Assembly (NCBI GenBank): GCA_017794925.1
Contig: CP051238.1
Span: 2,227,138-2,291,137, forward strand
DNA from: Aestuariibacter sp.
Lineage (GTDB): Bacteria; Pseudomonadota; Gammaproteobacteria; Enterobacterales; Alteromonadaceae
DNA: 64,000 bases
Direction: 5' to 3'
In this document: positions 47,096 through 57,728 of the stretch, one piece after another
Layout: each line of letters starts with the position of its first letter
How positions within the stretch are numbered: position 1 is the stretch's first letter
Position numbers and translations under genes: made by a program
Notes under the pieces: model-generated
Told to the model about the DNA's origin: nothing
Seen by the model: only the letters and a program-made list of their open reading frames with translations
The model's database searches: none

Positions 47096-47611
47096 TTGAA
47101 AAAGTTGGCAAAATACGCAATCGCATCGGCTATGTTAGGTAGCGCAATGTTTAGTACTGCAGCAATGGCAGAACAAAAAATTGGTGTGGTAAATGTACAG
47201 GGTATTTTTCAGGCCCTTCCTCAGGCTGCTGAAATTCAGAATGCCATTCAAATGGAATTCAAGGAGCAGGTAGACGAGGTAAACCTGTTACAACGTGACG
47301 GTCAGCTTTACACTGAAAAACTTCAGCGTGATGCCGCCACTATGAGTGAACAGGAAAAGAAAGAACTGGAAGAAAAAATCCTTTCGGTTCGTGAGCAACT
47401 GAGCCAGAAAGTTCAGCCGCTTCAGCAGAACATCCAGCGTCGCCAGAATGAAGAGCGCAACAAGTTACTGGCGCTGATCAAGCAGGCCATTGATGCAGTT
47501 GCTGCAAAAGAAGGTTATGACATCGTGTTAGACGCGCCAGCAATTGTTTATGCTGATGAAAGCCACGACATGTCACAGCAAGTTTTAGATCAGGTTAGCA
47601 AGATTAACTAA
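47096..47611 (+). CDS. skp: Periplasmic chaperone Skp
   Basis: 171 residues from a TTG start at 47096, supported by AAAGGAG 6 nt upstream. A signal peptide (1-25, ending AMA) leads to IGVVNVQGIFQALPQAAEIQ and long helical arms (about 55-130). Skp carries unfolded outer-membrane proteins to BamA, encoded just upstream. A terminator follows instead of the usual lpxD. Confidence 0.93.
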   Translation: MKKLAKYAIASAMLGSAMFSTAAMAEQKIGVVNVQGIFQALPQAAEIQNAIQMEFKEQVDEVNLLQRDGQLYTEKLQRDAATMSEQEKKELEEKILSVREQLSQKVQPLQQNIQRRQNEERNKLLALIKQAIDAVAAKEGYDIVLDAPAIVYADESHDMSQQVLDQVSKIN

Positions 47612-47618
47612 TTCTGAT

Positions 47619-47719
47619 TGACTTCATCTGAATGCTACACGAATCAGACCAATACGAGGGTGTTGGTCTGATTTGTTTTTAAGTGATTAACGCGTAAGGT
47701 TGCGGCCCAGATGAAGTCA
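47619..47719. repeat. 12-nt inverted repeat flanking the lpxD-less gap
   Basis: TGACTTCATCTG (47619-47630) and CAGATGAAGTCA (47708-47719) are perfect inverted copies in the 166-nt gap between skp and fabZ. They could be a remnant of a rearrangement or simply an outer stem around the terminator hairpin. Confidence 0.6.
47642..47680 (+). terminator. Terminator after skp
   Basis: AATCAGACCAA (47642-47652) and TTGGTCTGATT (47663-47673) pair perfectly around a 10-nt loop, followed by TGTTTTT. It should separate bamA-skp from fabZ-lpxA-lpxB. Confidence 0.88.
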
Positions 47720-47777
47720 TAGCAGTATAAGCCGTAAAGGACGCCTGCTGCTACTATCGTGTCAAAGGAGAGAGTTT

Positions 47778-48227
47778 TTGGCCAGTTCACTTAATATTAT
47801 TGAAATCCGTGAAATCATGGATTTATTACCTCATCGGTACCCATTTTTACTTATCGACCGCGTAACAGATTACGAGCTGGGCGTGAGCATTAAGGCGTAT
47901 AAAAATATCACCCTGAATGAACCGTGTTTTACCGGCCATTTTCCGGACTTCCCGATTTTTCCAGGCGTGCTGATTTTAGAAGCTATGGCGCAAGCAGCGG
48001 GTATCCTCGGTTTTAAAACCGTAGGTAAGAGCGATAAGCTATACTTGTATGCAGGTATCGATAATGCGCGCTTTAAGCGGCCAGTTACCCCTGGCGACAG
48101 ATTGGATTTCGACGTATGCCTGGTTAAAGAACGCCGTGGTATCTGGAAGTTCAAAGGTGTAGCCAGCGTAGATGGCGAAGAGGCTTGCAGCGCAGAATTT
48201 ATGTGTGCAATGAGAGAGAAACAATAA
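47778..48227 (+). CDS. fabZ: 3-hydroxyacyl-ACP dehydratase FabZ
   Basis: 149 residues from a TTG start with AAAGGAGAG upstream. The catalytic histidine and glutamate are in [23 protein letters not shown] (about 53-75). [14 protein letters not shown] is the typical N-terminal region. It dehydrates hydroxyacyl-ACP in fatty-acid synthesis. It is followed by lpxA with 1 nt between. Confidence 0.95.
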   Translation: MASSLNIIEIREIMDLLPHRYPFLLIDRVTDYELGVSIKAYKNITLNEPCFTGHFPDFPIFPGVLILEAMAQAAGILGFKTVGKSDKLYLYAGIDNARFKRPVTPGDRLDFDVCLVKERRGIWKFKGVASVDGEEACSAEFMCAMREKQ

Positions 48228-48228
48228 C

Positions 48229-48999
48229 GTGATTCATTCAACTGCTGTGATTTCACCAAACGCGAAAATTGGCAATAACGTATCTGTAGGGCCATTTTCG
48301 ATTATTGGTGACGATGTCGTACTTGGTGATGATTGCCGGGTCGAATCGCATGTAGTGATCAAAGGTCCTAGTCGCATCGGTCGCGGCAACCATTTCTACC
48401 AGTTCACTTCGATTGGTGAAGACTGTCAGGATAAAAAATACGCTGGTGAGCGTACTGAACTGATTATTGGTGACAATAATATTTTCCGCGAGGGTGTTAC
48501 TGTGCATCGCGGCACGGTTCAGGACGAAGGGGTAACCCGCATCGGTTCGAACAATTTGGTGATGGTCAATGCGCATATCGCCCACGATTGTATTATTGGT
48601 GATAACACAATCCTGGCAAACAACGTTGCAGTCGCTGGTCATGTTGAAATTGGCGACTATGCCATTTTAGGTGGTACAACTGCCGTGCATCAATTTTGTA
48701 AAATTGGTGCACATGCTTTCACTGGTGGTGGGGCAATTGTATTACGTGATGTGCCGCCCTACGTGATGGTAAGCGGAACTAAACACATCCCACAGGGGAT
48801 TAACTCAGAAGGGCTTAAGCGTCGGGGTTTTGGTAAAGAAACGATTATGGCTATTAAACGCGCCTACAAAATCATTTACCGCGACAACAATACGCTGGAT
48901 GAAGCCATCAAAAAGCTAACGGAAATGGCCGACGAGTGCCCGGAAATTGGTATGTTAATTACCTTTTTAGCCGGTGCTGAGCGCGGCATTGTTCGATAG
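48229..48999 (+). CDS. lpxA: UDP-N-acetylglucosamine acyltransferase
   Basis: 256 residues, hexapeptide-repeat left-handed beta-helix (about 1-185) and a helical C-terminus. The catalytic histidine is in [19 protein letters not shown] (about 118-130). It performs the first acylation of lipid A. It begins with GTG just after fabZ and is followed by lpxB after 3 nt. Confidence 0.96.
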   Translation: MIHSTAVISPNAKIGNNVSVGPFSIIGDDVVLGDDCRVESHVVIKGPSRIGRGNHFYQFTSIGEDCQDKKYAGERTELIIGDNNIFREGVTVHRGTVQDEGVTRIGSNNLVMVNAHIAHDCIIGDNTILANNVAVAGHVEIGDYAILGGTTAVHQFCKIGAHAFTGGGAIVLRDVPPYVMVSGTKHIPQGINSEGLKRRGFGKETIMAIKRAYKIIYRDNNTLDEAIKKLTEMADECPEIGMLITFLAGAERGIVR

Positions 49000-49002
49000 C
49001 AC

Positions 49003-50157
49003 ATGTCAAATAAACCGTTACGGATAGCGGTCGTCGCTGGCGAGGCATCGGGTGATGTCCTCGCTGCGGGTATGATCCGCGCTCTCAAACGTCGATATCC
49101 CGATGCCGTATTCGAAGGTATTGCTGGCCCCAATATGCAGGCAGCGGGTTGTAAAAGCCTGTTTGATATCGAAGTTTTGTCGGTGATGGGTTTGGTCGAG
49201 GTGCTTTCCAGTATCCGCCGTATTCTCGATGTGAAGAACGCCCTGGTTGAACATTTTGTGAAATATCCGCCGGATGTCTACATTGGTGTGGATGCCCCTG
49301 ATTTTAATCTTCGCGTCGAAAAGGCATTGAAAGCCAAAGGCATTAAAACAGTGCATTACGTGAGCCCTACTGTCTGGGCATGGCGTGAAAAACGTATCTT
49401 TAAGATCGCCAAAGCAACTAACCGGGTGCTGGGTATCTTTCCGTTTGAGCATGAAGTCTACGATAAATATCAGATCCCCTATACGTTTGTTGGTCATACT
49501 ATGGCCGATATTATTCCAATAGTACCGGATCAGGCTGAAGCCAGACAGACGCTCGGACTTGCTCACGACACCCCGTGTCTCGCCATGCTGCCGGGCAGTC
49601 GGCGCGGTGAAGTGGGCAAGTTAATGCCCGTTTTTACCCAAACCGTAGAGAAACTGTGGCAGGAAATGCCTGCCTGTCAAATCGTTATCCCCGCAGCAAA
49701 TCAGGCCCGGACGCAACAGATTCACGAATACTTACAAGACCATTTACCCGCCTGGTTGAGCGATAAGCGCGTTGTGTTGGTCGAGGGTAAGTCCCGCGAA
49801 GCGATGATTGCCAGTGATGTCATTTTACTGGCATCAGGGACCGCCACGCTCGAAGCTATGCTGTGTAAACGCCCTATGGTAGCCGCTTATCTTTTGTCCT
49901 GGCTGACGCACAAGATGATGCAGCGCATGTACAAGCCAAAATATTTCGCATTGCCTAACATTCTGGCGAATGAGCAACTGATACCAGAACTATTACAGGA
50001 GGACGTTAATCCTGAGCGTCTAAGCCAGGAACTGCTCTCTCTTTTCTCTAAAGATACCAGGGAGTTGGTTGCGTCATATACCCGATTGCACGAATCATTA
50101 AAACAAAATGCTGACGAGCGAGCTGCAGAGGCCGTTATTGAGGTAATTAATGAGTAA
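49003..50157 (+). CDS. lpxB: Lipid-A-disaccharide synthase
   Basis: 384 residues, GT19 glycosyltransferase. Features are [16 protein letters not shown] (10-25), [16 protein letters not shown] (about 95), [18 protein letters not shown] (about 125) and [16 protein letters not shown] (about 195). It joins two acylated glucosamines. It overlaps the rnhB start by 8 nt. Confidence 0.96.
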   Translation: MSNKPLRIAVVAGEASGDVLAAGMIRALKRRYPDAVFEGIAGPNMQAAGCKSLFDIEVLSVMGLVEVLSSIRRILDVKNALVEHFVKYPPDVYIGVDAPDFNLRVEKALKAKGIKTVHYVSPTVWAWREKRIFKIAKATNRVLGIFPFEHEVYDKYQIPYTFVGHTMADIIPIVPDQAEARQTLGLAHDTPCLAMLPGSRRGEVGKLMPVFTQTVEKLWQEMPACQIVIPAANQARTQQIHEYLQDHLPAWLSDKRVVLVEGKSREAMIASDVILLASGTATLEAMLCKRPMVAAYLLSWLTHKMMQRMYKPKYFALPNILANEQLIPELLQEDVNPERLSQELLSLFSKDTRELVASYTRLHESLKQNADERAAEAVIEVINE

Positions 50158-50746
50158 TACTGTGACCTTTATTGCCGGTGTTGATGAAGTTGGTCGTGGC
50201 CCGCTGGTTGGAGACGTCGTGACGGCGGCGGTGATTTTAGATCCCAATCACCCTATTGAAGGGCTGGCGGATTCCAAGAAACTGAGCGAAAAAAAACGCC
50301 TGATGCTGGCTGAGCAAATCAAGCAGCATGCACTGGCTTGGTCTATCGGCCGTGCAACGCCAGAAGAAATTGATCGCATCAACATTTTGCATGCAACGAT
50401 GCTAGCCATGGTTCGAGCGGTTGAGGGGCTCATCATTACCCCGGAATTCGTAAGGGTGGATGGAAATCGAGTGCCAAAGTGGGATTACCCTGCTGAAGCG
50501 GTTGTTAAAGGTGACAGTAAACACGCAGAGATTTCGGCGGCGTCAATTTTAGCCAAAGTGGCCCGCGATGATGATATGATTGCGTTAGACAAACTGCACC
50601 CGGAATTCGGCTTTGCTGCGCATAAAGGCTACCCTACTAAAGCGCACTTTGAAGCCATTGCCCAATACGGTGTATTATCCTGTTATCGCAAGAGTTTTAA
50701 GCCTGTGCAAGCGGTGCTTGCAGACGCTGAAAAAGCCGCAAAGTAG
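50150..50746 (+). CDS. rnhB: Ribonuclease HII
   Basis: 198 residues. The catalytic acid motif is [20 protein letters not shown] (10-29), with further aspartates in [12 protein letters not shown] and [12 protein letters not shown] (about 99) and [23 protein letters not shown] (about 120). It removes ribonucleotides from DNA.RNA hybrids. Translation is coupled to lpxB. Confidence 0.96.
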   Translation: MSNTVTFIAGVDEVGRGPLVGDVVTAAVILDPNHPIEGLADSKKLSEKKRLMLAEQIKQHALAWSIGRATPEEIDRINILHATMLAMVRAVEGLIITPEFVRVDGNRVPKWDYPAEAVVKGDSKHAEISAASILAKVARDDDMIALDKLHPEFGFAAHKGYPTKAHFEAIAQYGVLSCYRKSFKPVQAVLADAEKAAK

Positions 50747-50764
50747 TTAAGGTACAGCACATTT

Positions 50765-53700
50765 ATGTCAGTGAATTTCGTTCATTTACGCGTCCATTCT
50801 GACTTTTCAATGATGGATGGTCTGAATAAGGTAAAACCCATTCTGGATAAAGTTCAGTCACTGGGTATGCCCGCTGTGGCGATCACCGACCAAATGAACA
50901 TGTGTGGCCTGGTTAAGTTTTATTCTGAGTCCCATTCCCGCGGTATCAAACCCATCATTGGCTGCGACTTCTGGGTACAAAGCGATGACTTTGACGAAGA
51001 GCCGTTTCGTCTGACCCTGCTTGCTATGAACAACGCAGGGTATAAAAACGTTACCCTGTTAATATCCAAAGCGTATTTGCGAGGGGAAGTCGCACAGCGT
51101 GCCGTGATAGACAAGGACTGGTTGGCTGAACACGCCGAAGGTGTCATTGTGTTATCCGGTGGAATGCGCGGTGATATTGGACTATGTCTGGCCAAGAATA
51201 ATCCCCGCATGCTGGAACAGAATCTAGCGTTTTATCAGACTCATTTCCCCGATCGTTTTTACCTGGAGCTCATGCGCACAGGCCGTCGGGGTGAAGAAGA
51301 TTATAATCATCGGGCCGTAGCCTTAGCAGAATCGGCAGACTTGCCGGTCGTCGCAACCAATGAAGTGTGCTTTATTGAACAAGCCGGTTTTGATGCCCAT
51401 GAGATTCGTGTAAGTATCCACGATGGTTATACGCTGGATGACAAGCGGCGCCCTAAGCTCTATAGCGAGCAGCAATATTTGCGAACCGCAGAAGAAATGG
51501 CGGAGCTGTTCGAAGATATACCCGAAGCCCTGGCGAACACCGTAGAAATCGCCAAGCGCTGTAATGTTACGGTGCGTCTTGGCGAATACTTCCTGCCGCA
51601 ATTTCCAACCGGCGGAATGACGACCGAAGATTTTCTGGTCAAAGTTTCCCAGGAAGGCCTCGAAGAACGTCTTGAATTTTTGTTCCCTGATGAGGAAGAG
51701 CGATTAAAGCGTCGTCCGGAATACGATGAGCGTTTGGACATTGAGCTTGGGGTTATCAACCAGATGGGTTTCCCGGGTTACTTCCTGATCGTAATGGAGT
51801 TTATCCAGTGGAGTAAGGACAACAATATCCCGGTTGGACCCGGACGGGGTTCTGGAGCCGGTTCATTGGTGGCGTACGCGCTAAAAATTACCGATCTGGA
51901 TCCCTTGGAGTTCGACCTGCTATTCGAACGATTCCTTAACCCGGAACGGGTATCCATGCCCGACTTCGATGTTGACTTCTGTATGGACAGAAGGGACGAA
52001 GTGATCGATCACGTCGCGGAATTATACGGCCGTGACGCGGTATCGCAGATCATTACCTTCGGTACCATGGCTGCGAAAGCCGTTGTGCGTGACGTCGGCC
52101 GGGTACTTGGTCACCCTTATGGCTTTGTTGACCGCATTTCTAAGTTAATACCACCCGATCCGGGGATGACCCTGAAAAAGGCTTTTGAAGCCGAGCCGCG
52201 ATTACCCGAACTCTATGATATGGACGAGGAAGTTCGCGAACTCATTGATATGGCGCGGATTCTGGAAGGGGTTACCCGTAACGCCGGTAAACACGCCGGG
52301 GGCGTAGTTATCGCGCCTACCAAAATCACTGACTTCGCGCCGCTGTATTGCGATGACGAAGGTAAAAATCCGGTTACCCAATTCGATAAAAACGACGTGG
52401 AAACCGCGGGTTTGGTTAAGTTCGACTTCCTGGGTCTGAGAACGCTCACTATTATTCAGTGGGCGCTGGACATGATCAAGGAAGGACAGGGCATAGACGT
52501 CGATATCGCTGCCATTCCGTTAGAAGACAAAAAGAGTTTCCGCTCGCTGCAAGCGGCAGAAACCACTGCTGTATTCCAGCTCGAATCCCGCGGTATGAAA
52601 GAGCTGATCAAGCGCCTGAAACCTGACTGCTTCGAAGATATTATCGCATTGGTAGCACTGTTCCGCCCAGGGCCTTTGCAATCGGGCATGGTAGATAACT
52701 TTATCGACCGAAAACATGGCCGCGAGGAAATTTCCTATCCGGATGCGGAATACCAGCACGAATGTTTGCAAGAAATTCTGGAGCCCACCTACGGCATCAT
52801 CCTGTATCAGGAACAGGTTATGCAGATCGCTCAGGAAATGTCAGGGTACAGCCTGGGCGGCGCTGACTTGCTTCGCCGGGCGATGGGTAAGAAGAAACCT
52901 GAAGAGATGGCCAAGCAGCGCTCAACCTTTGAGGATGGCGCAAAGAACAACAATATCGACCCTGATCTGGCGATGAAAATCTTTGACCTGGTAGAAAAAT
53001 TCGCCGGTTATGGATTTAACAAATCACACTCCGCCGCGTATGCGCTGGTGTCTTACCAGACTTTGTGGCTAAAAGTACATTACCCAGCTGAATTTATGGC
53101 GGCGGTAATGTCGGCTGATATGGATAACACCGACAAAATCGTCACGCTGGTAGACGAAGTCGGTCGCATGGGTATGGAAATTCTGCCGCCGGATCTGAAT
53201 AAAGGCCGCTATAAATTTACCGTAGATGCGGAAGGCCGGATTGTTTATGGGATCGGGGCTATCAAAGGCGTAGGTGAGGGCCCAATCGAAGCGATTATTG
53301 AGGCTCGTGAAACCCATGGTGCGTTCTCAGACTTATTCGATTTTTGCGCCAAGGTGGATTTAAAGCGTGTAAACAAGCGGGTACTGGAAAAACTGGTGCT
53401 TTCTGGCGCAATGGACAACCTCGGCCCGCATCGTGCAGCACTGATGGCGACCTTGCCAGAAGCTATTGCCGCCGCGGATCAACACGCTAAGGCAGAGTCG
53501 TTTGGGCAATCTGACATGTTTGGTCTGTTAACCACTGAGCCAGAGCAGGTTGAACAAGCGTTCGCAGACGTTCCCAAATGGCCTGAAAAAGTCTGGTTGG
53601 AGGGTGAAAAAGAAACCCTGGGCTTGTATTTAACCGGACACCCCATAAATCAGTATGCAGATGAGATAAGAAATTATATTGACGGGCGACTGGTCGACCT

Positions 53701-54229
53701 TAAACCTACCGGAAAAGACCAGATGGCCACTGCCGTTGGTCTGGTGTTAGGTGTGCGGGTAATGACCAATAAAAAGGGGCGTCGCTGGGCCATCGTCACG
53801 TTAGATGACAAAAGTGCACGTATGGATGTGCGATTTTTCCCCGATATGTATGAACAATTCGAATCTATACTGGAATCTGACCGGATTCTGCTGATAAAAG
53901 GACAGGTCAGCTTTGATGATTTCTCGGGGGGCAATACAATCACCGCCCGAGATACAATGGACATTGTACAGGCTCGTGAGAAAAACGCGCGGGCCCTAGC
54001 ATTGCAAGTTGATACGCAATGGTGTAAACCTGATAAGTTAGCGTCATTGCAATCAATTTTGCAATCTTATTCCGGCGGAAGTTGTCCGGTACAGTTAGAT
54101 ATTTTACATCCAGATGTTGCAGTTTCCCTTAAGTGCGGTGCACACTGGTACATCACACCCGAAGATCAGTTACTGCACGAGTTGAAGCAGTGTTTGGGTG
54201 AACAGGCAGTGAAGCTGGCCTTTCATTAA
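50765..54229 (+). CDS. dnaE: DNA polymerase III alpha subunit
   Basis: 1154 residues, replicative polymerase. The N-terminal PHP domain ([19 protein letters not shown]), the C-family palm with the acidic motif [15 protein letters not shown] (about 397) and a third aspartate (about 555 region), thumb and fingers, then a helix-hairpin-helix and an OB domain (about 980-1060). Length agrees with E. coli. It ends 38 nt before accA. Confidence 0.97.
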   Translation: MSVNFVHLRVHSDFSMMDGLNKVKPILDKVQSLGMPAVAITDQMNMCGLVKFYSESHSRGIKPIIGCDFWVQSDDFDEEPFRLTLLAMNNAGYKNVTLLISKAYLRGEVAQRAVIDKDWLAEHAEGVIVLSGGMRGDIGLCLAKNNPRMLEQNLAFYQTHFPDRFYLELMRTGRRGEEDYNHRAVALAESADLPVVATNEVCFIEQAGFDAHEIRVSIHDGYTLDDKRRPKLYSEQQYLRTAEEMAELFEDIPEALANTVEIAKRCNVTVRLGEYFLPQFPTGGMTTEDFLVKVSQEGLEERLEFLFPDEEERLKRRPEYDERLDIELGVINQMGFPGYFLIVMEFIQWSKDNNIPVGPGRGSGAGSLVAYALKITDLDPLEFDLLFERFLNPERVSMPDFDVDFCMDRRDEVIDHVAELYGRDAVSQIITFGTMAAKAVVRDVGRVLGHPYGFVDRISKLIPPDPGMTLKKAFEAEPRLPELYDMDEEVRELIDMARILEGVTRNAGKHAGGVVIAPTKITDFAPLYCDDEGKNPVTQFDKNDVETAGLVKFDFLGLRTLTIIQWALDMIKEGQGIDVDIAAIPLEDKKSFRSLQAAETTAVFQLESRGMKELIKRLKPDCFEDIIALVALFRPGPLQSGMVDNFIDRKHGREEISYPDAEYQHECLQEILEPTYGIILYQEQVMQIAQEMSGYSLGGADLLRRAMGKKKPEEMAKQRSTFEDGAKNNNIDPDLAMKIFDLVEKFAGYGFNKSHSAAYALVSYQTLWLKVHYPAEFMAAVMSADMDNTDKIVTLVDEVGRMGMEILPPDLNKGRYKFTVDAEGRIVYGIGAIKGVGEGPIEAIIEARETHGAFSDLFDFCAKVDLKRVNKRVLEKLVLSGAMDNLGPHRAALMATLPEAIAAADQHAKAESFGQSDMFGLLTTEPEQVEQAFADVPKWPEKVWLEGEKETLGLYLTGHPINQYADEIRNYIDGRLVDLKPTGKDQMATAVGLVLGVRVMTNKKGRRWAIVTLDDKSARMDVRFFPDMYEQFESILESDRILLIKGQVSFDDFSGGNTITARDTMDIVQAREKNARALALQVDTQWCKPDKLASLQSILQSYSGGSCPVQLDILHPDVAVSLKCGAHWYITPEDQLLHELKQCLGEQAVKLAFH

Positions 54230-54267
54230 CACAGTGAATTTGCCCGGAAGTAAAGATAGGACATGTA

Positions 54268-55224
54268 ATGAGTATACAGTTTTTGGATTTTGAACAGCCG
54301 ATTGCCGAACTAGAAGCAAAAATAGAAGAGCTAAGGCTGGTAAATCAAGGTGGTGAGTTTGATGTGGGGATCGAAGAAGAGATCACCCGCTTGCGCACTA
54401 AAAGCGCCGACCTTACCGGTAAAATCTTTTCAAATTTAGGTGCGTGGCAGATTTCTCAACTCGCCCGTCACCCAATGCGTCCTTACACGCAGGACTACAT
54501 TAAGCATGCGTTTGAAGAGTTCGACGAATTAGCAGGCGATCGCGCATTCGCTGATGATAAAGCAATCGTTGGCGGTTTGGCTAAGCTTGACGGTCAGGCC
54601 GTGATGATTATTGGTCATCAAAAAGGCCGTGATGTGCCAGAAAAGATAAAGCGAAATTTTGGTATGCCCAAACCAGAAGGGTATCGAAAAGCGCTGCGTT
54701 TAATGAAAATGGCCGAACGTTTTAACTTGCCGATCATTACGCTAATAGACACCCCCGGAGCGTATCCTGGTGTGGGTGCAGAAGAGCGCGGACAGAGCGA
54801 AGCGATTGCTCGCAACCTGAAAGAAATGGCCGAGTTGAAAGTGCCAATTATCTGTACCGTTATCGGTGAAGGTGGTTCAGGTGGCGCATTGGCCATTGGT
54901 GTTGGCGACCGCGTTAACATGCTGCAATACAGCACTTATTCGGTTATTTCTCCGGAAGGCTGTGCGTCAATTCTTTGGAAAAGTGCTGATAAAGCCCCAT
55001 TAGCTGCTGAAGCCATGGGTGTAAGCGCACAACAAATCAAAGAACTGGGTCTGATTAATGCGATTGTTGATGAGCCATTGGGTGGCGCTCATCGCGATCA
55101 CGCCAGTATGGCTGCGAACCTGAAAGCGACGCTCAAACAGCAATTGAGCCAGTTACAGTCATTGCCGCTGGATCAACTGATGAGCGAGCGTTATGATCGC
55201 ATCATGTCCTTTGGCTATTGCTAA
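54268..55224 (+). CDS. accA: Acetyl-CoA carboxylase carboxyltransferase subunit alpha
   Basis: 318 residues. Typical segments are [33 protein letters not shown] (about 71), [44 protein letters not shown] (about 132-178) and [17 protein letters not shown] (about 202). It forms the carboxyltransferase with AccD for malonyl-CoA synthesis. A terminator follows. Confidence 0.97.
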   Translation: MSIQFLDFEQPIAELEAKIEELRLVNQGGEFDVGIEEEITRLRTKSADLTGKIFSNLGAWQISQLARHPMRPYTQDYIKHAFEEFDELAGDRAFADDKAIVGGLAKLDGQAVMIIGHQKGRDVPEKIKRNFGMPKPEGYRKALRLMKMAERFNLPIITLIDTPGAYPGVGAEERGQSEAIARNLKEMAELKVPIICTVIGEGGSGGALAIGVGDRVNMLQYSTYSVISPEGCASILWKSADKAPLAAEAMGVSAQQIKELGLINAIVDEPLGGAHRDHASMAANLKATLKQQLSQLQSLPLDQLMSERYDRIMSFGYC

Positions 55225-55245
55225 GTTATTACTGAGAATCAGTTA

Positions 55246-55270
55246 AAGGAGCCGAAAGGCTCCTTTTTTA
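55246..55270 (+). terminator. Terminator after accA
   Basis: AAAGGAGCC and GGCTCCTTT pair around GAAA, followed by T. It overlaps the region just before the tilS start (55275). Confidence 0.9.
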
Positions 55271-55274
55271 TTGC

Positions 55275-56618
55275 ATGTCATCATTGCTACAGACCTTAAA
55301 ACACGCGCTGACACAGCGGTTGCGTGAACATACTCCAGCAACACTGCTTATTGGTTTGAGCGGTGGGATTGACTCTGTGGTTTTGCTGCATGCACTGGTG
55401 ACAATGCGTGACGAGCCGACAATAGACTTACCTCCCTTGGTTGCTATGCATGTTAATCACGGTATCAGTAAAAATGCGGCAGATTGGCAAGCGTTTTGTG
55501 AAACGCTATGTGCGTTATGGGATGTGGCATTTCAACATACTACGGTGAACGTTGAAAAAAAATCGCGCACCAGCCTTGAAGCCGTCGCCCGTGAGAAACG
55601 GTATGACGCGTTGTTAACGTTAGCTAAGCAATGTTCAGCAGCTCTGCTTACCGCTCATCATAGTGATGATCAGGCTGAGACTGTATTGTTACAGCTTAAA
55701 AGAGGCTCAGGTCCAAAAGGTTTATCCGGGATGGCTGCCTGCAGTTTACAGAGCGAGGTCGAGGTTTGGCGACCGTTATTAGCCATATCCAGAGCGGACA
55801 TTGAGCAATATGCCAATGAGCATCAATTGAAATGGATTGATGACGAATCCAATGCCGATACGAGCTACGAGAGGAACTTTCTGCGCCACAGAATCTTACC
55901 CTTACTGCAGGCTCGTTGGCCGGGGTTTAGCCAAACAGTTAGTCGCAGTGCTGCGCTTTGTGCATCGCAGCAGCAGTTGCTGGAAGAAGTGTGTGACGAG
56001 CGTCTAAAGCCGTTAATAACGGATGACGGTGGGTTATTACTTACCGGGATTTCTGAATATGCAATAGGCTGGCAGCAGGCTCTGGTGCGACGCTGGATTG
56101 AAATGAATCATCATCCAATGCCGAGCGCTGCGCAGGTGGAGCAAATTTTGTTAATGCAACATGCCAGCGCGGACCGACAACCGGAGGTGGTGCTCGGCCT
56201 GTTCAGTGTCAGGCGATTTCGAAATAAACTCTATCTGGTTGGCGCAAGCCATCGGAGCAGTGCTGCATTGCCCGAGTCATTACCGCTGAGCATTGAGCAA
56301 GAGACAGCTGTTAGCGAGACACGTGTGTTTCTGTCGGCAAGTCCATCCGAAAATGCCGTGACCTTGTTTGCTGCTAATCCAGACAAACTGAAACTTGAAG
56401 CCGTTAGCCTGACGATGCCGGTAAAGCCACTAGGTCTGGGCCACCATAAGCCTCTAAAGCAGTGGTGTAAATTGTGGGAAATACCGCCTTGGCAACGCGA
56501 ACAACTGGTATTGGTGTGGGACGGGGATAGTGCCGTTGCGCTGTTAAATCCTTCGGCAGAAACAGTGGTTCCACTAGGATCAGGCGAAGGCCAAAACGTC
56601 TATCTCAGCTATCGGTAA
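55275..56618 (+). CDS. tilS: tRNA(Ile)-lysidine synthase
   Basis: 447 residues. The PP-loop is LLIGLSGGIDSVVLLHAL (about 22-40), followed by HVNHGISKNAADW and LTAHHSDDQAETVLLQLKRGSG (about 122). A substrate-binding domain and a C-terminal domain follow. It converts C34 to lysidine in tRNA-Ile(CAU). It has no clear ribosome-binding site because the start closely follows the terminator, so expression level may be low. Confidence 0.93.
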   Translation: MSSLLQTLKHALTQRLREHTPATLLIGLSGGIDSVVLLHALVTMRDEPTIDLPPLVAMHVNHGISKNAADWQAFCETLCALWDVAFQHTTVNVEKKSRTSLEAVAREKRYDALLTLAKQCSAALLTAHHSDDQAETVLLQLKRGSGPKGLSGMAACSLQSEVEVWRPLLAISRADIEQYANEHQLKWIDDESNADTSYERNFLRHRILPLLQARWPGFSQTVSRSAALCASQQQLLEEVCDERLKPLITDDGGLLLTGISEYAIGWQQALVRRWIEMNHHPMPSAAQVEQILLMQHASADRQPEVVLGLFSVRRFRNKLYLVGASHRSSAALPESLPLSIEQETAVSETRVFLSASPSENAVTLFAANPDKLKLEAVSLTMPVKPLGLGHHKPLKQWCKLWEIPPWQREQLVLVWDGDSAVALLNPSAETVVPLGSGEGQNVYLSYR

Positions 56619-56658
56619 CATCGGCTGCAGCGGCAATGTTTTGCCGACAGCCGGTACA

Positions 56659-57561
56659 TTAAGCCGCCTGGTAGGTGTCCTTGCCACCATCTTTCGCTTC
56701 GTAAAGTGCTTTGTCGGCACGCTCAAACAGTAATTCCAGGCTATCACCCGATCGAAATAGTGAACCACCGATGCTTGATGTCACGCCATGGCTGGTCAGC
56801 AGTGGATGAGAATGCATGGCGCGTTGAATCCGTTGCGCAACGGTATTGAGTTCCTGAGTGGATTCTACATCCAGTAAGCAACAGAACTCGTCTCCACCAA
56901 AGCGGAACGCTTCCTCATGGCCGCGTATACTGTCTAATAGAATCTGTGCGGTTTCCTGTAGTACTCTGTCGCCTTGCTGGTGACCGTAGCGGTCGTTAAC
57001 TTGTTTAAAATTATCTAAGTCCACGACCAGTAATCCAAAAATCTTGTCACAGCGCACATGACGGTTTATCAGGCGCTGAGCGGCGTCATTGAATCCGTTG
57101 CGATTCCCCAGATTGGTTAACGAATCTTTGGTTGCCATGAGTTTCAGGCGACGAAATTCCAGCGCATGGCCCAATGGTCGGGTAAAGATGTGATGAAGAT
57201 TCGCCAGGATACGACGCTGGGTTGGCGTCAGTGATTCACTGAACTGGTATCGAATGTAAGCTGTTGATTTGCTCTCACCAAATTTAATGGTCGATACCGG
57301 CAATGAAATGGTTTCGACGTTATCTCTTGGACGCAGGCCGAATCTTAACGAATCACCAAATTCACTTAAATCAAGACTTTCCACCGGCAAAAACACCGCC
57401 AACTGAGTAAAAAAGAGTGACCCGAGTGTAGATAATTCAATGGTCGATGTGAGCTGGCTCAATACGCTATTGATTTGGTCCGACGATAATACTTCTCGCT
57501 CAGTAACTGGCGAAAACGAAGTATCTGCGGTAGTTTCAAACTGTATCATTGATATATCCAC
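56659..57561 (-). CDS. GGDEF diguanylate cyclase with N-terminal sensor region
   Basis: 300 residues from GTG at 57561 (AAGGGG 8 nt upstream); an ATG four codons in is possible. The N-terminal about 125 residues resemble a small GAF-like region but are not firmly assigned. The GGDEF domain starts at TKDSLTNLGNRNGFNDAAQ (about 133), has VVDLDNFKQVNDRYGHQQGD and the active motif FRFGGDEF. The RxxD site position reads RGHE, so the I-site is not canonical. Cytosolic. It is divergent from the antiporter gene. Confidence 0.88.
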   Translation of the reverse strand: MDISMIQFETTADTSFSPVTEREVLSSDQINSVLSQLTSTIELSTLGSLFFTQLAVFLPVESLDLSEFGDSLRFGLRPRDNVETISLPVSTIKFGESKSTAYIRYQFSESLTPTQRRILANLHHIFTRPLGHALEFRRLKLMATKDSLTNLGNRNGFNDAAQRLINRHVRCDKIFGLLVVDLDNFKQVNDRYGHQQGDRVLQETAQILLDSIRGHEEAFRFGGDEFCCLLDVESTQELNTVAQRIQRAMHSHPLLTSHGVTSSIGGSLFRSGDSLELLFERADKALYEAKDGGKDTYQAA

Positions 57562-57728
57562 ACAATGCCCCTTAACGTATTGATGTTTGGACTAATCAAA
57601 AATGAATGACAAAATTTTGTCGTGAAATCTGTCAAACTGTGCTTTGATTATCCTTATTAGGATTTGTGCAAAACGCATGCCTAGTTTATTTTTGACGCGA
57701 TATGCCTTATCAAACGGAGTAATGTGTA

